NCBI GenBank assembly: GCA_964461835.1
Contig: CAYWVO010000053.1
Span: 1-19,470 of the forward strand
Direction of reading: 5' to 3'
DNA length: 19,470 nucleotides
DNA from: CAYWVO01 sp964461835
Lineage (GTDB): Bacteria; Zixibacteria; MSB-5A5; WJJR01; JAJRUJ01
Shown in pieces: positions 7,295 to 13,973 of this stretch. The number at the start of each line of letters is the position of its first letter. Position 1 is the first letter of the stretch. A program made the position numbers and the translations under genes. The notes beneath the pieces are model-generated. The model was not told where the DNA came from and did no database searches. It worked only from the letters and a program-made list of their open reading frames with translations.

Positions 7295-10200
7295 TCAGGG
7301 GGTACACGGATCGCAGAGCGCGTCTTGTGATTTGTACACAAATTGAACGAGGTACTGAACGTCAAGTGGATCAATATTGCCGTCGCAATTCACATCGCCG
7401 CACTCATATGGACAAGCCTCCTTGCTACACCGACCGTCTAGGGATTTGTAGACAAATTGTACTAGGAATTGAACGTCCAGCGGATCAACGCTACTATCAC
7501 AGTTTAGGTCACCAACGATGCAACTCGCATGATCAAATGGGTAGGCACCAATATCGGAGACGCTGCTATCAGCGTCTAGGGGGAAGCTGGGATTACCAGC
7601 GTCGATACACGGCGAGTTACATTGCAAATGATAATTAAACGGGGAGCCACCTATAAATAACGGGTCAGAATCAATGTCGTGAGTTCCAGGGCTACAACCA
7701 AAGTAGTTGACCGGGTTTATCCACAAGTCGTTGTAATCAATGAAAAACGTTGCATGAGAGCCTTCGTTTTCCCATAAGCAGATTCCGCGCGTATCACAAT
7801 CACCGATTATATTATTTTGAATATCAACTGAATCCGCCAGATAATGAACGAATATGCCGTTGTAATCTATATTGTATATCGTATTATTGTGAACATTCGC
7901 TATCGCTCCATCGCCGACATACACTGCATCCCCGTTGTCCACACAAATGTTATTATGAATGTCATTATCTCCGTCAACAACCACTATACCGTTATCGCAA
8001 TTACTAATGTAGTTGTTTGACACTGCAGTGTTGCCAGTTATGTGAACGCCGTCCATTGCATGATTAGTAACCCGATTGTTGTGAATAAACCACAATTCAG
8101 AGCCAGCCTCTGAAGCCGTCCCGTTTACCAGGTCTATGCCAATCGAGCTGGAGTTTTGAATTGTAAATCCGGTGATTGCACCAAAGCTGCGGGGGACATC
8201 AATATCAAAACAATACGATCCAGCTGAGCCGTCAACCACAGTGGTAGCGGAGTCTTCCCCAATGAAGTACAACGCTTTGGCGCATGTGACATTTTCATAA
8301 TAGACACCCGAGTGAACGACAACTGAATCAGAGTCTGTTGCTACATGTACAGCATACTGAATGGTCGCAAAGGGATTAGAGTCGCTTCCCTCTCCGGTTA
8401 CATCACTCCCGGCAGGTGAGACATGCAAAATGTCTCTGTCAACGGGTCTGCAGCCTTGGACCGCAGCGGATAGCGGCCCGTCACCACAGGCATTAAAAGC
8501 GAGGATTGTATAGTCGTAGCACCCAAGGGAGGGAACATCAGTATACTGGGTACTGTTTGCGGGAAGATCACCGCCGATCTGAGAACCGTCGCGGTAAACA
8601 CGGTACCCCGTCTCATCTGTCACATCGGCCCAGCTGATTATCACATTATCAGTGTGATCATCGGTAGCGGAGACGCCGGTCACTTGTGGTGGGGTGCCAT
8701 TGACTGTTTGATCTGAAATGAGGGAGTAATACTGGGTATCGCCTAAAGTTCCTTTGTGAGAGACGGTGACCGCGTATTCACCGGGAGCGGGCGATTGTAT
8801 ATAAGTCTGCTCGACATTATCGCGAACATTGTCCCCACTTGTGGCCGGATCACCGGGAGTGTCTGGATGCAAAACATACGGGTAATACGTGGTCGAGCTG
8901 CCGGTATGCTGGATCCTAAGGTCTAAGTCGTTAGCCAACATCGAGGTCGTTGGATTAAGGGACGGGGGAGGAGGTGTGCCTGGCGGATCAGTCCAGGCCA
9001 GGGTAAGACAGATTGGAGAAACGCCATCGCTGGTAAGTGTATAAGTATGGGTTTCCGCATCAGCCAATGGCGCCTCGATTATTAAGGTATCACCGGTTAC
9101 CGCATCACTATCGATTAATTGGGCTGCGCTGAGTGTATTCATTAATCCCCACCCGAACATATAATCAGGCCCTGGATTTGGTCCTGCCTCATCGGCTGTA
9201 TGAATCAAAATGGCCTTCATGGTTGACGAGAGGGGAGTTAAATCGCCATGGGTTGACTCGTAGTGCCGGGCCAGGAGATTTATGGAACCTGATACATTCG
9301 GTGTACTCATTGAGGTGCCGCTTAATGATATGTAGTCGGCATCGTGATCATTATCGCATGAGTAAAGGGAAATCCCGTTCGCAACTATATCGGGCTTGAT
9401 TCGACCATCATCAGTGGGACCCCATCCACTGAAGGCACTCATGATTACATCACCTGGGCCAGTGTAACCCCCTGGGATATCTTCGACCGCACCTACTGTG
9501 ATTATATTCTTGGCGTTGCCATTATATGGAATGCAATCGTATCCGTCGGTACCACCGTCAGGGTCGCGTGTAACGGTGCTCCAAACCCATTGGCTGGAGC
9601 CGTTGTCCCAAACATAATGCCCACCCCCAGGGCCGGGTCCGGCATCGTTTCGATCATTACCGGCAGATTTCACGATGGTATAGTAAGGGGCGTTATGGGC
9701 GATTTCATCCCAGTACTCGGTCACAGTATAGTAAAAGCCAAAACGGTAATCCTCGTTTGCACTGACATCGACGTCACCCCACCAGTACCAATCTCCACCC
9801 GAATATCTCCAGCCGGTAATATAGCCGTATGAGTGATTAGAGACGTTCATCCCGTCGGCCGCGGCGGCCGCCATCTCGGACCCGTCAGAATTCCAATCAT
9901 ATGCTGATAGCATCCCGGCGAACGACATACCCTTGGCATTTGGATCGACACCGGCAGCAATCATTGTGCCGGCCACGTGGGTGGCATGGTAATGGGTCCC
10001 GCCAGGGTTGTCCGTCTGTACTGTACGGCCGCCAAATTCCTGATGGGTCGTGAGGACGCCACCACCATCCCAGATTCCCAATTGTCCAAGCACCGTATTG
10101 GAACCATTAAGTGAGAATCCTCCACTTCCTCCTGGCCAGACGTCATCAGTGCTGATCGTTTTCGCGGCATTCAAATTGTTTACAACGTAATACATCGGAT

Positions 10201-10519
10201 GGCCGCGATCGTCGATGTACATTAACTGGATGTCTGGATCTTGGTTGAGTTGTTTTTGCGCCGGATCATCGGAAGATAAAAGGTCATAATACAATTGAGG
10301 ACGTCGTTCGTCCAATTTTTCCGTCAATTCTCGACTCATTTCTCGGAGCGCCACCTGATTTGTGGTAGGCCGAGTAGTTGATGAAATGGACGAGGTTGTT
10401 CGTTGACTGGATTGCGCATCTACGCCGGTCCAGTTACCCAGCAAGATTACGGACGAAATAATTAACAAGCCCAAAAGTCCGATAAACAGCGAGCCCAATC
10501 TTCTTGTTTGAAATAACAT
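7295..10519 (-). CDS. Secreted S8 subtilisin-like protease with FnIII, beta-helix and dockerin repeats
   Basis: Exported serine protease of 1074 residues. The signal peptide (about 1-35, hydrophobic core LFIGLLGLLIISSVILL) ends at VDAQ. The subtilase domain (about 140-470) carries Asp near 151 (LGIWDGGG), His near 181 (HATHVAGT, Ala replacing the usual Gly), the oxyanion Asn near 288 (SAGND) and Ser near 403 (GTSMSTP). A proprotein-convertase-like beta domain (about 475-600), a fibronectin-III domain (about 607-690), and a right-handed beta-helix (about 697-960, opening HVSPAGSDVTG, many N-N-x-I turns) follow. The end holds two dockerin-type calcium repeats of the form GD-x-NCD-x3-DPLDVQ-x-LVQFVYKS, separated by a Cys-rich linker. 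Likely roles are cell-surface or extracellular proteolysis, with dockerins docking to a cohesin or stabilising the tail. The SD GGGAG lies 6 bp before ATG 10519. Confidence 0.93.
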   Translation of the reverse strand: MLFQTRRLGSLFIGLLGLLIISSVILLGNWTGVDAQSSQRTTSSISSTTRPTTNQVALREMSRELTEKLDERRPQLYYDLLSSDDPAQKQLNQDPDIQLMYIDDRGHPMYYVVNNLNAAKTISTDDVWPGGSGGFSLNGSNTVLGQLGIWDGGGVLTTHQEFGGRTVQTDNPGGTHYHATHVAGTMIAAGVDPNAKGMSFAGMLSAYDWNSDGSEMAAAAADGMNVSNHSYGYITGWRYSGGDWYWWGDVDVSANEDYRFGFYYTVTEYWDEIAHNAPYYTIVKSAGNDRNDAGPGPGGGHYVWDNGSSQWVWSTVTRDPDGGTDGYDCIPYNGNAKNIITVGAVEDIPGGYTGPGDVIMSAFSGWGPTDDGRIKPDIVANGISLYSCDNDHDADYISLSGTSMSTPNVSGSINLLARHYESTHGDLTPLSSTMKAILIHTADEAGPNPGPDYMFGWGLMNTLSAAQLIDSDAVTGDTLIIEAPLADAETHTYTLTSDGVSPICLTLAWTDPPGTPPPPSLNPTTSMLANDLDLRIQHTGSSTTYYPYVLHPDTPGDPATSGDNVRDNVEQTYIQSPAPGEYAVTVSHKGTLGDTQYYSLISDQTVNGTPPQVTGVSATDDHTDNVIISWADVTDETGYRVYRDGSQIGGDLPANSTQYTDVPSLGCYDYTILAFNACGDGPLSAAVQGCRPVDRDILHVSPAGSDVTGEGSDSNPFATIQYAVHVATDSDSVVVHSGVYYENVTCAKALYFIGEDSATTVVDGSAGSYCFDIDVPRSFGAITGFTIQNSSSIGIDLVNGTASEAGSELWFIHNNRVTNHAMDGVHITGNTAVSNNYISNCDNGIVVVDGDNDIHNNICVDNGDAVYVGDGAIANVHNNTIYNIDYNGIFVHYLADSVDIQNNIIGDCDTRGICLWENEGSHATFFIDYNDLWINPVNYFGCSPGTHDIDSDPLFIGGSPFNYHLQCNSPCIDAGNPSFPLDADSSVSDIGAYPFDHASCIVGDLNCDSSVDPLDVQFLVQFVYKSLDGRCSKEACPYECGDVNCDGNIDPLDVQYLVQFVYKSQDALCDPCTP

Positions 10520-10884
10520 CTTATTCTCCCAGGACGAAATATGTACAAATAAAGACTAACCGCCTGCTTTCTATGATTGGCCAACACATGGTACGATAAC
10601 ACTTGGGGTGATTGGCAATGTTCATTGAGTTGCGCAATCCGTATACATGTGTTTTCTTGAGTACCGATATGTTCATTGATGTAAAGCTAAGGGTTTTCGG
10701 AATCAATGATTTCGAATCGCCATAGCAGCGCTGGGCATCGAATGAGAAAACACTGCCTGTAGGCATGCATTGCTCATGATGCACCCCCCCCCGCAGATGA
10801 GTTAAAACCGACTAGCAATCTCACACTCTCTAAATAGGACAAAACTGACTTCTGCGCAAGAAAATTGTGATTTCTGTTTTGCAC

Positions 10885-10951
10885 GATTCTGTCAAGGTTC
10901 TTGTGTAAAGGGGTCTTGGGAGATTCTGTGAAGGTTTTTGTGTAAAGTGGT
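10885..10951 (+). repeat. Two direct repeats resembling IS256-family ends
   Basis: The 30-base units at 10885-10914 and 10922-10951 share GATTCTGT-x-AAGGTT-x-TTGTGTAAA-x-TGGT/GGGT-like sequence and lie 37 bp apart. GTCAAG at the front and TTGTGTAAA in the middle are marks of IS256-type inverted repeats and echo, in reverse complement, the candidate right end at 785-815. No transposase is left between or beside them, so these look like remnants of excised or decayed elements. Confidence 0.5.
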
Positions 10952-11053
10952 GCTACGGAATCGCGATGCTGGTCGTGTATTGATTTCTAATGATATCGGG
11001 CCGTCACTTTCGCCGAGATGACCATATTGTAATTTCGAGTTATTCCGTAACCT

Positions 11054-11110
11054 CTTCGCATAATGCCTGTTATGCGAAGCCGAAAATGGCCCGAAACGGC
11101 CGCATTTTCG
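11054..11110. repeat. Two adjacent hairpins
   Basis: First: CTTCGCATAA (11054-11063) / TTATGCGAAG (11070-11079), 10 bp perfect with a 6-nt loop. Second: CGAAAATG (11081-11088) / CATTTTCG (11103-11110) with an inner GCC / GGC pair. Only one base separates them. They may be a palindromic intergenic element. Confidence 0.6.
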
Positions 11111-11154
11111 CTAGCCAGATTGTCCTTTTTTGACCCTTAAATCGCATTTCTTAG

Positions 11155-11198
11155 AAAAGGGACAAAAAGGGACAATTTCAGGGTCAAAAATTGTCCCT
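11155..11198 (-). terminator. Rho-independent terminator of the patatin operon
   Basis: Read on the minus strand, AGGGACAATTT pairs perfectly with AAATTGTCCCT (11168-11178 and 11188-11198, 9-nt loop) and is followed by TTTT, GTCCC, TTTT. It begins 18 bp after the patatin stop codon. Confidence 0.75.
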
Positions 11199-11216
11199 TC
11201 GGATTGGGGAGTCGGA

Positions 11217-12155
11217 CTACCTCGCATCCGGCTCGTCAGGGGTCCGCTTGGCGTCCTGATTGGCCTCATCGGGCGCGATCCCCAAGCGACGATGCTCTGC
11301 CTCACCCAATCCCGCCTCCCTGGCCTTGGCGATGATCGAATTCCGGGCGCGCGCCCAACGAAAATACACGTCGGCGCGAAACCGGTCTCCGCGCGCAATC
11401 TCCGAGACCAGGATCCGTATCGCCCAGGACAGAGCCTGCACCACATTGACCTTGCGCGGTTTCTGCGGGATGTCCCGGCGCGGGGGTGTGGTATCCAGCC
11501 GTTCGGTCGAGACCGCCCAGATATTATCCGCCCCCAAAAGCACCGCCTGCTCCAGCGGGATAAATTCCCGCACACCGCCGTCATAGAACAGGTCATGGCG
11601 ATACTCGGCAAACGGCCCGCGGGTCTCCCGCCGGAAGACCTGCACCGGTTTAACCGCCACCGGCACGCAGCATGACGCCACCACAGCGTCCACAAATGTC
11701 TCCGGCGCGATACCACCCTGTTCGACATCGCGGGTGGTCACCCAGTGCACCAATCCGGTCCGCATGTTGACTGCGGTCACACAGAAAACCTTCCCTGAAT
11801 CAATCAATTTGCCCAGTTTGCCTTGCGTGATATAGTATTCATAGACCAGCTTCCGCAGCGGCGCCATGTCGGCATCGATTGGCCCATTCACTACACCGAG
11901 CAGACCGAGTACCCGACCGACCAGGGACTGGTGGAAAATATCGGCGTCGGCAACGCTGGTATATATATGCTCGCAATACTGATAATCACCCAGCAGCGCC
12001 GGCCCACCCACCAGGGAGCCGGTGGAATTCCCGACCGCAAGATCAAAGTCGGCGGGGGTGTTATGAATCGCCGGTGCATCCCGCAGCAAATATTTGACGA
12101 CCCCGGCGGTGAACGCCCCCTTTGAGCCGCCACCAGAGAGAACGAGTGCCTTCAT
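11217..12155 (-). CDS. Patatin-like phospholipase
   Basis: A serine lipid acyl hydrolase with the Ser-Asp dyad of patatins. All three hallmarks are visible: the glycine-rich oxyanion loop GGGSKGAF (8-15), the nucleophile elbow GNSTG with S44 (42-46), and the catalytic DGG at D192 (FYDGGVREFIPL). The order and the short spacing to the elbow are typical of the RssA/YchK-like bacterial group. There is no signal peptide, so it acts in the cytoplasm or at the inner face of the membrane. The last 50 residues are charged and probably helical. The ATG overlaps the stop of the upstream gene as ATGA, so translation of the two is probably coupled. A good terminator follows. The substrate cannot be told from sequence. 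Confidence 0.93.
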   Translation of the reverse strand: MKALVLSGGGSKGAFTAGVVKYLLRDAPAIHNTPADFDLAVGNSTGSLVGGPALLGDYQYCEHIYTSVADADIFHQSLVGRVLGLLGVVNGPIDADMAPLRKLVYEYYITQGKLGKLIDSGKVFCVTAVNMRTGLVHWVTTRDVEQGGIAPETFVDAVVASCCVPVAVKPVQVFRRETRGPFAEYRHDLFYDGGVREFIPLEQAVLLGADNIWAVSTERLDTTPPRRDIPQKPRKVNVVQALSWAIRILVSEIARGDRFRADVYFRWARARNSIIAKAREAGLGEAEHRRLGIAPDEANQDAKRTPDEPDAR

Positions 12156-12739
12156 TGGCGGCCTCGCTTACGTTTGAAGAGTTTTTCATAACGGGAGATC
12201 GCGTCGCGGAATCCGCAGAGAATCAACGTCGCTTTCTGTTTTTCCAGAATGCTCGTAGTTTGCTCAGCAAACCGGTGCTCAGTCTGATAGAAGCAAATGA
12301 ACTCCCGGAGCAGGGTCGTCCCGCCGGGAGCAGGAGATTTAGGAACCGGAGCCGGCTGATAGGAGGTTTCATCGTAACATGGCCCTGTACCACGGGCCAG
12401 TTCTGCGTGGATACACGTTGCGGTCTGACAGTATTTAATTCTCGCGAAGAAGTGTTTGAATGCAGAAAGTCGTTCTCGTTTCTGTGTCAGGGTGGAACCG
12501 GCTTCAATAAACAAGCCGACCGCATCGCGATGATTATCGCAGTACGCGGCGGCATCAGTTCCGGGTGCAAATTTAAGGCAGCAGTAGCGGAATCGCGCAC
12601 AGCCCAGAGCCAGGCATAGCAGGGATATCCCGGTCAGAACCCGGCGGAGGTATTCTGAACCTTCGGTCCGGAGCAGGTGAAGAACAGGCAGAATCCGCTC
12701 GGCGTACGCTACTATCCGGGTTGCATAACTCACACCCAA
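12152..12739 (-). CDS. Cys-rich protein of unknown function, possibly a lipoprotein
   Basis: Not recognised. Support for a real gene: its TGA overlaps the ATG of the patatin gene by 4 bp, and the C-terminal 70 residues look like genuine helical protein (LLREFICFYQTEHRFAEQ, CGFRDAISRYEKLFKRKRG). A hydrophobic stretch LTGISLLCLALGC resembles a lipoprotein signal with the lipobox Cys near residue 47. At least ten cysteines follow or overlap it (YCCLKF, YCDNH, KYCQTATC, GPCYDE), suggesting disulfides or metal binding if exported. The first 45 residues are doubtful: the frame opens only with TTG 12739 (or GTG 12733) and no ATG, GTG or TTG lies close before the hydrophobic segment. The true start, or a small sequence error near the 5' end, is therefore unresolved. 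Confidence 0.5.
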   Translation of the reverse strand: MGVSYATRIVAYAERILPVLHLLRTEGSEYLRRVLTGISLLCLALGCARFRYCCLKFAPGTDAAAYCDNHRDAVGLFIEAGSTLTQKRERLSAFKHFFARIKYCQTATCIHAELARGTGPCYDETSYQPAPVPKSPAPGGTTLLREFICFYQTEHRFAEQTTSILEKQKATLILCGFRDAISRYEKLFKRKRGRQ

Positions 12740-12893
12740 CCCGGCCGCTCACGCGTTGCACCAAAGTGCTACCGCGGATTATTGGGAAGGTGGCTTCGGG
12801 AAGCTGGAATTTCAGCCGGATGATATGTATGCAGCCGACTTTCAATCCGTCAACCTGATCATTCTCTGAAGCACATATTCGGCGTTGAGATGG

Positions 12894-13178
12894 TTACAGC
12901 CCGACGTCGCTGGTTGACTGAACCTTGAGTCGATTCGGGTCTTCCTGCTCGGCCAGTTCCCGCTCGGCGATCAGTTCCTCGAGACGCTCTTTTTCCAGCA
13001 TCAGTTCCTCCAGGGAGGCTGCGGCTTCGTCTCGCGCGGCAGTCAGTGGCTGGTCAGTCCGCTGACCCAAAGCTGATTTGCCGCCCTTCCCCTGAAACTT
13101 GCGGAAAATTACAAATCCCAGGGCAGCTACCCCGAGACCAATTGCAAACCCGGTAAAATGCTGTGATGATATGCCCAT
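12894..13178 (-). CDS. Small single-pass membrane protein with coiled-coil tail
   Basis: 94 residues from ATG 13178, preferred over TTG 13196 because AAGGAG and GGGGAG lie just before this ATG. One membrane helix (about 9-25, FAIGLGVAALGFVIF) is followed by a basic stop-transfer stretch (RKFQGKGGK) and a long charged helix (about 48-82, EAAASLEELMLEKERLEELIAERELAEQ in pieces) that should form a coiled coil in the cytoplasm. The topology resembles small YtxH-like stress or scaffold proteins, but there is no family motif. It lies 99 bp behind the DtxR-like gene and has its own promoter region carrying a copy of that gene's operator-like 19-mer, so it is a likely target of the regulator. Confidence 0.75.
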   Translation of the reverse strand: MGISSQHFTGFAIGLGVAALGFVIFRKFQGKGGKSALGQRTDQPLTAARDEAAASLEELMLEKERLEELIAERELAEQEDPNRLKVQSTSDVGL

Positions 13179-13220
13179 TGCTCCCCACTCCTTCAACGGA
13201 AATCTGGATTTCTTGCTGTT

Positions 13221-13270
13221 AGTTAGCTTGCGGTAACTTTATGTTAACCCCTTAACAGCCAATGCGTTAA
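13221..13270 (-). promoter_or_regulatory. Operator-like 19-mer (copy B) at the promoter of the small membrane protein
   Basis: AGTTAGCTTGCGGTAACTT (13221-13239) matches copy A at 16 of 19 bases, with all three differences being transitions. On the minus strand a weak promoter, TTAACG (13265-13270) and TAACAT (13241-13246) 18 bp apart, places the site over the transcription start. A further palindrome, GTTAACCCCTTAAC (13243-13256), overlaps the promoter. Confidence 0.6.
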
Positions 13271-13277
13271 GCATAAC

Positions 13278-13811
13278 CTAGCCTCCGGTAATAATATTGC
13301 TTTTCAAGGTACTCTCCATAGCGTTACCGGGATGGACCCGGCTCTCTGCAATTGCAATCTCCTGGTTATCGCCCTCGGCCGTCGCCGCCTGTTTCAAACG
13401 GAGTTGGAGTCGTTTAATCCAGGCCTCAGATGAGGCTGCGAAATCCACCAGGGTCTCTAAACCAAGCAGTACATCATCGACAAGGAAATGCTCCAGTCGG
13501 TTGGCCTCTTTTTCGGCCAACTCAGCCGGCATCCCGAGGATCCGGCCCAAAAGCTCTGTCAGGCACTGCTTACGCCGAAAAATTTGCCGGGCGACCAGCT
13601 CCCCCGATTCAGTAAGGCTGATATTGCCGTAGGACTTATGTTCCACCAACCCCAGTTTAGTCAAATTGCGCACGGCTCGACTCACGCTGGGTAGTCTGAC
13701 ACCAAGCTTGCCCGCCAGCGCACCAACTTGAACCGGCCCATCCTCGGAAAGCCGGGAGATACACTCCACGTAGTTTTCCTGACTGGGAGTTAACAGAATT
13801 CGCGACAACAA
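13278..13811 (-). CDS. DtxR/MntR-family transcriptional regulator with altered metal ligands
   Basis: Metal-responsive repressor family. The N-terminal winged helix (about 8-72) opens TPSQENYVECISRL, has the helix-turn-helix VGALAGKLGVRLPSVSRAVRNLTKLGLV and the wing YGNISLTESG. The dimerisation/metal domain (about 73-140) has RRKQCLTELLGRILGM and ANRLEHFLVD. There is no SH3-like third domain, so it is of MntR size. Aligned to DtxR, ligands M10, H79, E83, H98 and C102 correspond to N13, K81, T85, E100 and N104; only E107 and H108 are kept. Metal sensing may be lost or changed. Start is TTG 13811 or, with better SD spacing behind GGGAGG, TTG 13808. A strong -35 box with a 19-bp operator over the -10 box suggests self-regulation. 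Confidence 0.87.
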   Translation of the reverse strand: MLSRILLTPSQENYVECISRLSEDGPVQVGALAGKLGVRLPSVSRAVRNLTKLGLVEHKSYGNISLTESGELVARQIFRRKQCLTELLGRILGMPAELAEKEANRLEHFLVDDVLLGLETLVDFAASSEAWIKRLQLRLKQAATAEGDNQEIAIAESRVHPGNAMESTLKSNIITGG

Positions 13812-13839
13812 ACCCTCCCTACCGTTAATTGCTGTCTCA

Positions 13840-13872
13840 AGTTAGCCTACGGCAACTTAGCAGAGTTGTCAA
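13840..13872 (-). promoter_or_regulatory. Promoter of the DtxR-like gene with overlapping operator (copy A)
   Basis: On the minus strand TTGACA (13867-13872, consensus -35) is 17 bp from TAGGCT (13844-13849, -10). The 19-mer AGTTAGCCTACGGCAACTT (13840-13858) covers the -10 box; with the A before it the outer arms AAGTT / AACTT form an inverted repeat. The same 19-mer recurs before the next gene downstream. GC-centred GTTAGCC...GGCAAC sites of this type fit the DtxR/MntR family. Confidence 0.7.
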
Positions 13873-13942
13873 GAAAAATCCGTGTAATCTTTTGAGTTAA
13901 TCACATAATTAGTCAATGCTAATATTTAATTATCGGGGCTGG

Positions 13943-13956
13943 GGGCAGTTATGCCC
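13943..13956 (-). terminator. Small GC hairpin behind htrA
   Basis: GGGCA / TGCCC, 5 bp with a 4-nt loop, 18 bp after the htrA stop on the minus strand. It is short and has no T-run, so weak evidence for termination. Confidence 0.3.
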
Positions 13957-13973
13957 GCCCTCCTCTCATTATG

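Larger units (their letters stand above)
10520..11216. other. Gene-poor 700-bp spacer
   Basis: No convincing coding frame; the minus-strand frame 10521-10784 starts at GTG right beside a homopolymer and has no protein-like character. It contains a run of 9 C at 10784-10792, IS256-end-like direct repeats (10885-10951), two adjacent hairpins (11054-11110) and the terminator of the patatin gene. It also marks the change from AT-richer to GC-richer DNA. Confidence 0.65.

Noticed and set aside
10521..10784. 87-residue minus-strand frame just before the subtilase
   Set aside because: GTG start directly behind a G9 run, no proper SD, random-looking composition; it fills a spacer.
10520..11216. CRISPR array or tRNA/rRNA gene in the long spacer
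   Set aside because: Only two imperfect direct repeats and isolated hairpins; no regular spacers, no tRNA cloverleaf or CCA end seen here or elsewhere in the window.
12753..12869. Plus-strand frame ALHQSATADYWEGGFGKLEF... ending in TGA
   Set aside because: Only about 38 codons, preceded by a stop in frame and without a start; could be a relic but the support is too thin.
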